The translations under genes were made by a program, and so were the position numbers. DNA of 64,000 nucleotides from Chrysogorgia sp. JL179-B06 (lineage: Eukaryota; Cnidaria; Anthozoa; Scleralcyonacea; Chrysogorgiidae), in NCBI GenBank assembly GCA_035772405.1, contig JAYKKM010000174.1, positions 196,001 through 260,000 on the forward strand, in the 5' to 3' direction. Positions 23,101-35,100 of the stretch are shown here, in pieces. The first letter of the stretch is position 1; each line of letters begins with the position of its first letter. The notes beneath the pieces were generated by a model that saw nothing but the letters and a program-made list of their open reading frames with translations, did no database searches and was not told the DNA's origin.

Positions 23101-26100
23101 ATTAAAAACGGTCTCATAAGGTGGTCGTTCGTCTTTCTCTCTCTTTGGTTCGTCGTGTCCAAGGTACAAGCTCATTTATTACTACCGCCATTTTCTATAC
23201 ATGCTATCGATCAGGTTGAGAACCCTTTCCCACTCCTCCTCCGGAGTTGGTTTTTCGACTGGGAAGTAGTAGTTCACGAGCTCACTCACAAAAACTATGG
23301 TCATCATCATCCTTTCTCTAAAGGAGAAATTTGCTCACTATCACTCCTACCAACACCTCCAACGAAACGGGGAGCAACGAAGTCAAAGGAGACGAAGTCG
23401 TTGGTGACGTTGGTGTGTTCGGAGGAGCAGGAGTCGTGGGGGGAGTCGTTGTGCCCTTTACTTTGACCTTTGTCGCGTCTCCCTTTGCTTTGACCTTTGC
23501 GTGGGGAAGTTTCTCTAAATGTTCACCACCACTAGAGTGAGTTTTCACCGCTTCCTCCTTTGGCTTTGGACTTGAGAAGTTGAGCCCGTCGTTGTACCCA
23601 AATTTCATGTTCGTCTCAGTTGACTCTCTGAGTAAATTGTTGTACCCTGGGATAGGTGTTTTCAACAAGACCATGCTTCGCGGTATCAACCACGTGTTTG
23701 GCGTGACTGCCATGTCCAACTTGACGTTCGTGTCCTTGATGGCTTTGTTCATGAGATTAATCCACACGCTAGGTGAATACTGGACGACTGCGTCTTCTAC
23801 GATGTTCCTAAAGACTTGTTGGACTTCGCGAGCGCTTGCACGACCACCGACGATCGACTGCTTTGCCTTTGCTTGCGCGCCGAGTAACGCGTACACGTAA
23901 ACTTCGATCGACTCGTTAAGAAGCTCCTGACCTAACTCCGTTATCCCGTTGCTCACTCTCGAACAATAGCGTTTGTAATCTCCTTGGATATCTTTGATGT
24001 CGTTAACCCAAGGTCCGCTCAGAGCGAGGTGAGACCTCAACACTCTCCAATCTGGTACGTACAATCTGAGAATATTGGCGATGTCAGGTCCGCTTTTGTC
24101 GAGACGAAACATCACCCTCCTCATGGTGAAATACACGTGGAATCTCATGAGACTTGTGATCTGCTTTGGGATGTCCGGGTTTGGTGTCAGGTTTTGCAAC
24201 GAGACTCCCGACCGGTACGTGGCGATGTACATCGCAGCGATAGCTTGGTAATAGCTTTTGGACAAAGTCCACACTGTGTTCACGTTGTCCCCGTCCGGAC
24301 CATCTAGAAAACGCTTCTTCGTGTCTATCACTATCTTGGGGAGACTGGACGAAAAGGAGTTCTTGTCGTCGACGTAGATGAGGAAGTTGTTGACCGGGTA
24401 GTTGAGCGTGTACGGAGGATACGTGACATCGGAAGTCCCAGCTCGCTCCGTATGGATAAGTTTCTGCACTGTTCCACCACTGTTCCAAATCCTCGGGAAG
24501 GACACGTTGTTGTGGAGCCACTTCCACATGCTTTGGTCGTCCTTGAACGTGTCGCTGGTAATGTCAGTCGAGACAATGTCGCTATTTCGAAAGTACACGT
24601 CCACTCTCGTTACGTCACCTTCTTGTGTTTGAACTGGGTCAAACTCGAACTTGTCCATCGTCGCGTATGGGTACCTTTTCAAAAGATCCGACCTTGCTTT
24701 CTGGACAGCGATCTTTGAGTTCTTGATCACCTTGTCGTAGTTCTTTCCATAGTACGCGCGTATCGCGGACTCTATTTGGCTCGTCATTTTATTTGTATCT
24801 CTAAATAAAATGGTAAAGCTATCGGTGTTCCTCGAGAACGGGAAAAAGACAATCGCGTTGAACAGGAGTTTGATTCTCCCAAGGGGTTCGTCCCTGACCG
24901 TAAAGTCGGCTAGCGTGTTTTGGGGCTTTAAAAACGTGGTCAAAGACCTCAACGACCACATTCTCTTCAACGGAGTGAAGCACACGATACCCGAGGGTTA
25001 CTGGACTTTTGGGGATCTCGCGACGCGCTTTGCGGACGACGAAGACGTGAAAATAACGCTCACACACAACGTGCATGACCATACGTGCACGCTAAAGACC
25101 CTCCGCCCAGCGAAGCTTTATAAGTTTGGCGAGCTGCTGGGTTTCCCGACAAACACCACAATGGGCGCGATAAAGTCGGTTAGTCCTAACAGGATTGACA
25201 TCAACCGCGGACTAAGATTTGTCGAAATTCATTGCGACACCCTTGTGGACGAGACAATCGACGTGTCGGGAAAACGGAGTAGTGTGATCGCTGTTTTACC
25301 CATCACATCGGAGACGACACTCAGCGGAAGCGTGACAAATTTCCAAACGGTCGAGTCAAGTGTTCCTATCCGAAGCGGCACGTACAACACCCTATCTTTT
25401 TACACCAAGACGAACGTGAGTGGGGTAGACAAGGTGGGAGACGTTCTGCTGGATATAAACATTTTCTCTAATAAAAAGGATGGACAACGATGTTATAACT
25501 GAGCAAAGTCTAAGGGACTTGTACTATGATCCTGTGACTGGTTACCAGAGCAGGGAGAGACTCTATCAAAAAGCGCTGGAGGAAGGACTAAACGTGAGCA
25601 GAAACTCGATTAAGGAGTGGCTGGAGACACAAGACACTTACACACGGTACAAGCCTGTCGCGAGGCGACACAAGTTTCGAAAGACGTGGGTGTCAGGTCT
25701 CGGTGAGCAAGTCCAACTCGACCTTGTTGACATGGGAAAACTCAAGGATAAGAACAATGGCTACTATTGGGTGTTAACCTGCGTGGAGATCCTCAGTCGC
25801 TTCGCCTTTGCTATCCCCGTGTACCGCAAAGACACGAGAAACATGTCGAAAGCCGTGGGCAAGTTGCTACGCCAGTTCCACGAGAGATTTGGGATCTACC
25901 CCAAGCTCGCGCAGTTTGATGACGGACTCGAGTTCTACAACGTAGGTGTGAAGAGACTGTTGGAGGAGCACGGGGTCACGTATTTCTCGACAAAGTCCGA
26001 CAAGAAGGCAGCTGTGGTGGAAAGGTTCAATAGGACTTTGAAGACAAGCATGTGGAAATACTTCTACAACAAGGGGACATACAAGTGGGTAGACATCCTG

Positions 26101-29100
26101 GACGATCTCGTCGCAAACTACAACAACACAAAGCACAGTAGCACTCTCGTGAAGCCAGCGAATGTGACCAAGGACAACGAGAGTCAGGTGTGGACGACAC
26201 TCTTTGGCCACGACTTTGGTGAGTTTCCTCTCCCAAAGTTTAGACTTGGGCAAAAGGTGAGAATAAGCAAGTACAAGAGTATTTTCACCAAAGGCTACGA
26301 AGCAAATTTCACAGAGGAGATCTTTTCCGTGAGCAAGGTGGTTCGTGGAGATCCAAATGTCTATGTTCTCAACGACGAGAGCGGGGAAGACGTTATCGGG
26401 ACTTTCTACGAGGAGGAGATGTCCGCTGTCGAAAAGACGGAGGACGCCACATATCGTGTGGATAAAGTTTTGAAGAGAAAGAAGAAAATGGTCTTGGTCA
26501 AGTGGGCTGGATACGACGCAAAGCACAACTCTTGGATCCCTGTGAGCGACGTGGAAAAATTGTAGCTAAAGATAAAATGGCTGAAGGAGGTGAAGACTTT
26601 GAGATGGAAGAAAGGTTCCCAGAGTACGATAATCTAGACACTGAAGATCTTGACACAAGGCTTTTTGAACTTAACGAGAGTCTACTGACTAGTGATGACC
26701 TATTAGTCACCGAACGGATCACGTATATCGATCGGCTTCTTTTAGGCAGAGACGTAGCGGAGACGAGTTTTGGTGGGACTGACCCAGCGAGCGACGTGTT
26801 TGTCCAAGTGGACAAGTATGTCCAAGACTCCCGTGAGGGAAAGAGAATTAGCCCTCACTCGGAGAGTATTATCGAGCTTAGGAATAGGACCACCGTCAGA
26901 GACGGGAAGGTGTTTTTCAAAGAGAGATTAAGATCCGGTGGGTATTCTACCGTTGAGAGAATAGTCCTCAATAGTGTCGACGGATCGTACGTCAAGAACA
27001 CGGCAAAAAGGAACGCGAGAGCCGTGTCACAATTTGAGAAACTCGTTGACTTTGCAGTGGGTGAGACGACCACGAGCGACGAATTACCAATGACTCCTGT
27101 CGTTGGTCAGGTGATGATACCAGAGGACGTTCTCAGAAGGCTTAGTGCGGAGGATAGGCGTGTGATCAACGGTGTGTTGAACCCGTCCAACACGATCTTA
27201 CCCGAGAGTAGAATAGGTGACCGAGGAGCTATTCAACTCATGATTGATGACTTTCGTGAGCGGAGTGACGCAAATCTTGAGTTAGCAAGAGATAGTGAAT
27301 CGTACGGCGACGCTAGAGTGCATTTCCAAAAGTCGTTCGACGAAGACGCGGTGGTGGACGCCTTCGAACGACAACGAGTTCTAGAGGAGACACGAGCGGG
27401 ACAGGAGAGGGATGTGACACGTCTTGAGAAATTCAAAGAGTGGATTAAGAAAAATGCGCTCTCTCTATCCGCAATAGGGATCACAGTGGCTGGACTAGTT
27501 ACCACCATCATTGTTGGAGCAAGAGGCGCTATTGCGAAAGGAGCTGGCGCTGCGTTGTCGTTTGCCAAGGTGGTAAAAAACGCAATTGAAAAATTGGGAC
27601 CATGGGCGGTGGGGCTCGCCAACTTTGTCTATTCTGTGTTGAAAGCGGGAGCGAGTGGAATTGCATGGCTTGCGCAGAATCTACTCGTCGTTGTTATCGC
27701 TCTGGTCTGGCTGGCTATGGAGTGGTATCGGAAAAACAGAAAGTGAATTTCGTCGAGAGGTTAGGGAGAGGACATAAAAATGACCACAAGCGGAACGATC
27801 TACATGATATACAACACGGTTGACTCGGAGATTTACATTGGGTCTACACTCAAAACCGTAGAACAACGTCTCGCGAAGCACAAGACAGAGTCGAGAAGGT
27901 CGATTAATCGAAACATCAAATTGTACCGCAAAGCTCGCGAGATCGGATGGTACAATATGAGAATCTCCGAAATGGAGAAGCTACCTTGCTCTAACCTCGA
28001 GCTCAGAGTTCTGGAAGGATCATACATACAAAGAATGAAGCCTGAGCTAAACACATACAAGACCGGACTGTACTTCAACGAGTCTGGAGTGTTTGACGAG
28101 AAAAAGTATCAAAAAACGTACTACCAAACTAACACGGACAGTATCAAAGAATATCAAAAAGTGTACTACCAAACTAACAGCGAGACAATTTTAGAGAGGA
28201 CGAGAGCTAAAGTCGTCTGTGTGTGTGGTAGAGAGATTAGTCGCAGTGGCCTGTCAAAACATAAGAGGACTAGAGTTCACTTAGAAACCGTTGGCGAGTA
28301 GACCTACAACTTTTCGTAACCTTGGTGGTTACGAAATCTTTGACACACTAATAAAATGAACAGACTGACGAAGAAAGCCGGCGAGCTCAAAGTTGCGCTC
28401 GAGAAGTTTAGGGAGAACCTTTATCTCTTCATTGTGGGGGTATTATTTCTTATAAAAAATTTTTCTCGTAATAATAAATGAACAAGAACCTGTCCCATCA
28501 CGCGAAGAAGACAAAATTGTCTGACATCGTGGGATCACGTACGCGACATGTCGTGACTATGAACCCGAATAAGGCCAACCCAGGGGAGTCTCTCTACATC
28601 AACATCCCCAAACTGAAACCAGACTCTTGTCTGGTACCAGGGAGTTTAAGCATCTTGTTCGACTTTAAGAACGCCAACGTCAAGAGCTGGTTTAATAACA
28701 ACCTGTCGAAACTTTTGCAAGACCGACTTACGATCAACATGGCTGGAGAGGTCGTCTACGACAATGTGGGCGAATCGACCATCGAGGTGTACAAGGACCT
28801 TTGGAAACCCAAGATTGTGCGCGACGAAATGGTCGAGGTAGGAATCGCAGGAGAGAATCTCCGAAAGCTAATCTCCAAGGACGATAGTGGCGCCTCGAGT
28901 GGAGACGCTACGAAAGTAGCTGACGCACTCGTCTACAGTGTGTTTGGAACAAAACAGAAGATCTCCCTCGACAAGATTTTGGGGGACTCTGGGTTATACG
29001 CTCCGTACGCAATGAGCAACAACCCACAATTTGTTATCACCCTACCCCAAGCTTCTGACATTATGGTTGCGCAATCTGGTAGCGCCGTTGGCGGATACTC

Positions 29101-32100
29101 TCTTGAGAGTTTGGAGCTAGAGTACGAGACCATCGACAATATGGATCTGGCCAGTGAGATCACCAACCACTATATGGTTGGACGATCGCTCCCGTACGAA
29201 CACGTCACACTATTGAAAAAGAGTCCTTGGGGAAAGGGGGAAACATTGGTCAACGAGAACATTAACCTCCCTCGAAAGCACATGAAAGCTGTGGTGATGT
29301 TGTTCACCAAGGCTGCGACCACAAACTCGGAGGAGTTCGTCTACCCCAATATCGACAACGTGAAAGTTACCATCGAAGGTGTCCCCAACGAGGTGTACAG
29401 TCAGGGGATCCCCAAGACGCGGTACTTCTCCGAAGCCGAACGCCTCTTTGGACAAGTTGACCAGAGCGTAACACATCGGAAATTCTACAAAGACAAGTTC
29501 GCGTTGGTGGTGGACTTGCGGAGCACAAGTGACCAAACGGTTCACGGGTCGGGGAAAAGGATCATGAACACGCAGAGTGGGGTCTTGCTGGAGATTACGA
29601 AACGGGCGACAGCCACCGACTTGATTTGCAACATTTTTGTGCTGTCGGACGCTCTGTTGAACATTACGTCGGGAAACCTCAAAAGTATCCAGTACTAAAG
29701 ATGGACACTCCATTCAACATGATGATCGTAGGTCCAACCTATTGCGGAAAGACCTATTACCTTCTCGAGATGTTGGAGAAGAGACTCAAAGGAGTTTTTG
29801 ACTACATTGTTCTCCTTTGTCCCACCGTCCTCTGGAACACGACCTATCACGAGTGGAAATACTTTCACGACGAGGACTTTATCGTTCTCCCCGTGGAACA
29901 GGAGAGCGTTGACGATATGTTGAAATACGTGGTCGAGACGTTCACCGACACAAAGACGTTGATCATCCTCGACGATTGTGCGAGTGGGCAAGACGTAAAG
30001 AACAGGACGAGCGAGCTGGTGAAATTGGGTTACTCTGGTCGCCACTACGGACTCTCCACCATCGTGCTAACCCAGCAGATGACCAGCATCGCAAAACCCT
30101 ATCGAGAGAACATCTCAAGAATCACAAGCTTTCACAACACGAACCGAAAGGACATGTTGGAGCTGATCAACGACTATTTGAACGGTGTCTCAAAAGAGGA
30201 CGTGGCGTGGATTACGAAAGAGCTAAGGGAGAAGAAACACGCATGTCTAGAGATTAACCTCAGGCATCCCTACGGGCACAAAGTTATTTCTCCACCACAA
30301 TAAAGAATGAACCCTGAAGACTTTGTGAACAACGATGCGGAGGAGGAGACGAGTGACGCGAAGGAGAAGACAAACGGTGCGGAGGACGTCGCGAAAGACG
30401 TGGATAAGAAGAGAGAAGAACTCCTACTTTTGGCGAGCGATGGCGAGATCAAAAAGTCTGAAGCGTACGTTAGGAAAGCGAACGCGAAAACCATTCTAAA
30501 GTTATACGCAGAATACGAAGCCGACACACTAGAGAAGAGCACCTCGCTCTTGTGTGACTTGTTTTTGTCAAAGTTCTCCGCAATGATGGGCGGACTCGAC
30601 GCGGTGGAGAAGCCAGAGGAGATGGAGAAAGAACTGAAACGCGACCCTTATCTCAACAAGGATCTGAAAAAACTAATGTCCTATGTTACACCCATGATCC
30701 CGTTCCTTGGACTTTTGTCTGGTGGACTCACAGTGGGAACACATGTGTACAGCCATAAAAAGAAGGAGGACGAACCAATTTAAAAGGGACACGTCTCGTA
30801 GCAAAAATGAACGAATTGGGGCTAGAGAAAAAATACACGTCTGGATTTTTACTCTTTAACCAAGCTTTGCTCAAGTACGACACAAGAACCTCGGACCAGG
30901 GAGAGAGGAGCGGTTGTCTCCACGAGTCTCGAGAAGAGTACCACAATTTCACAATGGTTTGTGTTGAGTGTGGACTCGTTCTACCACGTACGGAGGAAGA
31001 TCCCGTGTACGTCCCTTTGAACCACGAGACGTACGGTATGAACAACATTAGGAGCTACAGAGACCCTCGCTGGGCAAACTCAGGCAATCGTCTCGCGAGT
31101 TTTGACAATCTACTAGCGAAAGTAAGAGAGAAGATCGACATTAGCGACCACATCCTCTCCAACGTGACGAGTGACTTTTACACTTTGGAGAGAGAGTTCA
31201 GTGACGGGAACGATTCGAACAAGAGATTTTTCAACGTCAACTTTGTCTTACAGAGACTCTTGGAACGCTACGGCGTGCATGTGGGGAGAGAACAAGGCGT
31301 TAAAATCCCAAAGAAGAACGACAGGATCGACGAGTTTGATGAGTGTTTTAATAAATGGCTGAGCTATCATGGAACAAGTACCACGACAACCTACTGAAAA
31401 AGTGGGCGGAGATGTCGAAGACCTATTCGATCATGCACTCCCTTTGTGCTCAATACTACTCGAAATGGCACGACAGACTGGGTATTCCAGTGGTCGTCCT
31501 CGGGGGTGTGACAGCTTCGTCGATTTTCTCTTCGGCTTCGCCACAGGAGGACTACCATAGGATATGGACTTATGTCAACGGTGTTTTGGCGTTGGTCGTA
31601 GCGGCGTTGGCTGGTGTCAACAATTTTTTGGGTACGGTTGAGAAGACAACAAAGCATCAAAACGCGTCGTTCAAGTACACGAAAATCGCGCTGGATATCG
31701 ACACGCTTCTCTCCTTTAGGCAAGACGAGCGTCCTTTCACCCCACAGGAGTTCATACAGTCGAAGAAACACGAGATGCTCGAGATTCGAGAGAACGTTCC
31801 GGAGGTTTTACCTTGGGTGATGGACGACTATTTGAGAAGGCTGGACAGGTCTCTGACGAACACAAAGTCAAAGGTGAACACTTACGTTGTGTCTGGGGGA
31901 AGCCAATCGTCTGAAAATACTAGCGACTTCGTCGACGGAGACGTTGAGCGAGGAAGAAAGACGAGCGTGGCGCATTTGGCTGACTTTTCGGACAAGAAAT
32001 CGTCAGCGGTGGTTGCTGCAAGCGAGAGGATGCAGACGATCCACAGCGACAGTGAGGAGGAGGAGGGGTAGAAAAAAGTCCTTACCAATGTGGTAAGGGC

Positions 32101-35100
32101 TTGTAAGCGTTAGGGAACTAATCATATGTCAAAGCGGATTCGTTAAACTCGAGCAATGTATCAGAAACCGTGTGAAGTAACATTACCAACTTGTTCTCAC
32201 CTAGTGGAACGTCTCTCGACTCACGCACGCATGTGCAAGCTTCTCGTATCAATGAGTTAATCAAGGCGATACTTCGCTCTAGGATCTCTTCGTTCACGAC
32301 ACTAGTCGTGGTCTCTCTGTTTACGTCTTTACTTTTGATCACTATCATGTTTGCCTGTTGTAGCGTGTCATCTCTCTCTTTTTTCAATTCCAAAAAAAAA
32401 AAAGAAAGGGTAGCAACAACGCCATCGCTAACTAGCGTAAGTTTGGGGTCTATTTGATAACCGCTGACCAAAGTTTTGATTGACAGGTGGGGCGTCATTG
32501 CTAATTAGCATAGTGAAATGTGAGACAAGTTTTGATTGACAGGTGTCAATCAAAAGAAAAGGGGGTGGGGCGTAATGATGACGTCATCGCTAATTAGCAT
32601 AAGTTCGGGACCCATTTTTGAAACGGAACGCGAAACAAGTTTTGATTGACAGGTGGGCGGGGCGTAATGATGACGTCACAGCTAATTAGCATAAGTTCGG
32701 GGTCTATTTTTGAAATGTACCACGCCCTAGAATGGAACGTGGTTTTGTGAATAAATTAAAAAGTGAGATTAAGTTTTTTTTCGATTGGGGGCGGGGCGTC
32801 AAGAGAATAAAAAGCTCCGTCTAATTTCCCTGATAACTTGTTGGAGAATCTCTTACTCGAGAAAACGAGGGGGGGGGCTAATAGCGAGTGACTATTTAAT
32901 CAGGGTTTAATCAGGGAAAATAAAGTGGTACTCGAGAAATTGAAATTTTTATGAGATTTTGGGCTGGAACCCGCATATATACACTACTTACAGTATTTAT
33001 ATGTAATTACAACAATAACAATTCTATTTGATTTTCAACATTGGCATTTACATTGTATTAAATTGGAGTAATAAGGCACTGTGTCTCCAAAAATGTTGAT
33101 CTGTATCTTATTCACCCAAGTGTACACATCTTTTTATATAGATTTTAGAAAATAAGAACCTGTTTCAAATTTTAGGCTAAACAGGTCCTTGTATAGACGG
33201 GGTATAACTGGCAAATTTTAGCCTAACAGGTTCTTAAAAACTAGGTTCTTACTCGCGGGTTTTTACTGTAGTCCCATTTTTTGTGCATGTCACTGAATAA
33301 TAGTATATAAGAGTGTTCAATACTAAGACTACTTACTACTTTTAACATTTGTTTTAATACTTACATAAAGTGATATTTGCCACAATTGTCCCCATTATTG
33401 ATTTTAATTTTTCGCTATAACCAAGAACGGCTTTTCCGACTTTTAAACGATCTTCGATCTTGGTATCTATACATGCAGTAAGAAATACTTCAGAGTGATG
33501 TTGTGTTTACCGGTAACAAGCACTCACCTCTTAGTAACCTGAGTACGCTAGCCCAGTTAGCCGGGCTGATTCGCTTAAACTACATTGGCAACAAAAATTA
33601 AGTTTGTCTAATATGAAAGAACTCGTAAAATGATAGAGTAACACCTTTTACAACTTTTCCGTATTTTACTTCGTTTTTGAAATATTTCTGTTTGTTTGAT
33701 ATGTAAATGAGATGGTCTCTGACGTCAGGTGCAGGGTAGAGAATTTTCACTCATTAAAACATTTTATATCTCAGTAATTGCTAAGTTTATAACGTTCATT
33801 ATCATGAGGAGTTATTATACGCACATTTTCAAGTAAATTTGTGGAACAAACTTGAAGATGAAACTAATATTTTAATGAGTGAAAATTCTCTACCAAGCAC
33901 CTGACGTCAGAGACCATCTCATTTACATATCAAACAAACTGAAATATTTCAAAAACGAAGTAAAATACCGAAAAGGTATAAAAGGTGTTACTCTATAATT
34001 TTACGAGTTCGTTCACTATAGACATCCAAAATTATATTTCAAATTAGCCTTCTCCGCAGGCAACTCTGTGTCATCCAGCTGCAATGTTTTCAGTCGATAG
34101 ACTGAGAACGTTGGAGCTAGGAAGACACAGAGAGTTGCCTGCGGAGGAGGCTAATTTCAAAGAAGAACTGGCTTTAGTTTCACTGTAGGAAGAGCATAAA
34201 GTGAATTCAAATAATCTTTTTGGGTCGAGGAAATATTTACGTAACACAACTCAGCCCCGGCTCATATAAACAGCCACCAAATAAGGTGGAAAGAATTCCC
34301 AGCGGACGTCCGCCCCTTAAATTATAAAGCCAGAATTAGCTCGCGGCGGACCGGTGGATATACTCGCGAGACCACCGAGACTGAGATATGTTATCATGCG
34401 AGATATAATCTCGTCATCTTTTAGTGAGGTTATACAATAATCAAGGTTAACAGATAGGTAACCGCGCGCGCCGCACACGATCGAGGCAAGCACGTGGTGA
34501 GAGGAGCTGGCCTGGGGACTGGCACGAACTGTCGCGCACTGCCATTAACGCACTTGTTTGAATATTGGTGTCACGCACCATCAAAATCTACAAAGTAAGT
34601 TAAATTTCCACCAATTTATTGGTGTAAAGGTGTATGTGTACCGAGTTTTCCTATAGGGCTAATAACCACTACTTTATAACAGCTTTTCCATAGTCACAAC
34701 AATACTCCCCGGAGGGCCGCTACGCAGGCTAAACAATATCCTGATTGACTTCGTTTATTTTGCCGCACACCGACCTGGAGAGGCTAGGCCTCTGGTGTAA
34801 ACGCGCAAGAACTGACCGGAAACTGACCTGGGTCTAAAATCAGTCACAGGTCAGGTCTTGCGCGTTTACATTTTAGTTTATGCTATTAATATATTCACTC
34901 CAAGAGTGCAAAGGTCAAAATCAATATTATATCTCATGATTCACTCAAGTGACTTGAAACGATGTTTTGCTTTCAAAAAAATAAACACCGGATTATCCCA
35001 GTCGGGTTCATGAATATTTTCCAAGTTGATTTCATGGTATTTTTAGGGGGATTATTTATGATCATCCGGGCTACTACCCACGCGACTAACCGGACTATGT

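Larger units (their letters stand above)
18909..32988. mobile_element. Polinton-like virus element lacking DNA polymerase B, 14,080 bp
   Basis: The element is bounded by inverted repeats starting AGTAGTGTATATATGCGGG and flanked by the 6 bp direct repeat TACAGT. It encodes an rve integrase with chromodomain, a packaging ATPase, probable major and minor capsid proteins, a GIY-YIG nuclease and about a dozen other ORFs, mostly with tight spacing. Classical Polintons also carry a protein-primed polymerase B and usually an adenovirus-like protease. I could recognise neither in any frame. The longest unassigned protein is 489 aa, too short for a Polinton polymerase. All main ORFs are open and the repeats nearly identical, so it looks young and possibly active. 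Replication may depend on a helper or on host enzymes (inference). Confidence 0.93.
18639..33268. mobile_element. TA-flanked DNA transposon/MITE carrying the nested Polinton-like element
   Basis: The left end CAGTAAAAACCCGCGAGTAA and the right end (its complement, finishing TTTTTACTG) form a TIR of about 25 bp flanked on both sides by TA. Subterminal repeats built on AGGTTCTTA and CCTAAACAGG occur at both ends. Removing the inner element leaves only about 540 bp (18639-18902 plus 32995-33268) without a coding frame. The original insertion was therefore a small non-autonomous element in an ML-gene intron. Its superfamily is not determined; the TA duplication would fit a Tc1/mariner-like mechanism. 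Confidence 0.75.

Noticed and set aside
26502..26576. Upstream extension of the 389-aa gene
   Set aside because: The extra codons lie entirely within the integrase frame, and the ATG at 26577 has the AGATAAAATGG start context.
18909..32988. DNA polymerase B, adenain protease or helicase
   Set aside because: No ORF on either strand has the length or motifs (for example no YxDTD-like or Cys-His protease pattern was seen); a profile search is needed to be certain.
18639..33268. Treating the outer CAGTAAAAACC repeats as the ends of the Polinton-like element
   Set aside because: They are flanked by TA, not by a 6 bp duplication. The inner AGT-starting repeats have a perfect TACAGT duplication on both sides, so the outer pair belongs to a host MITE.
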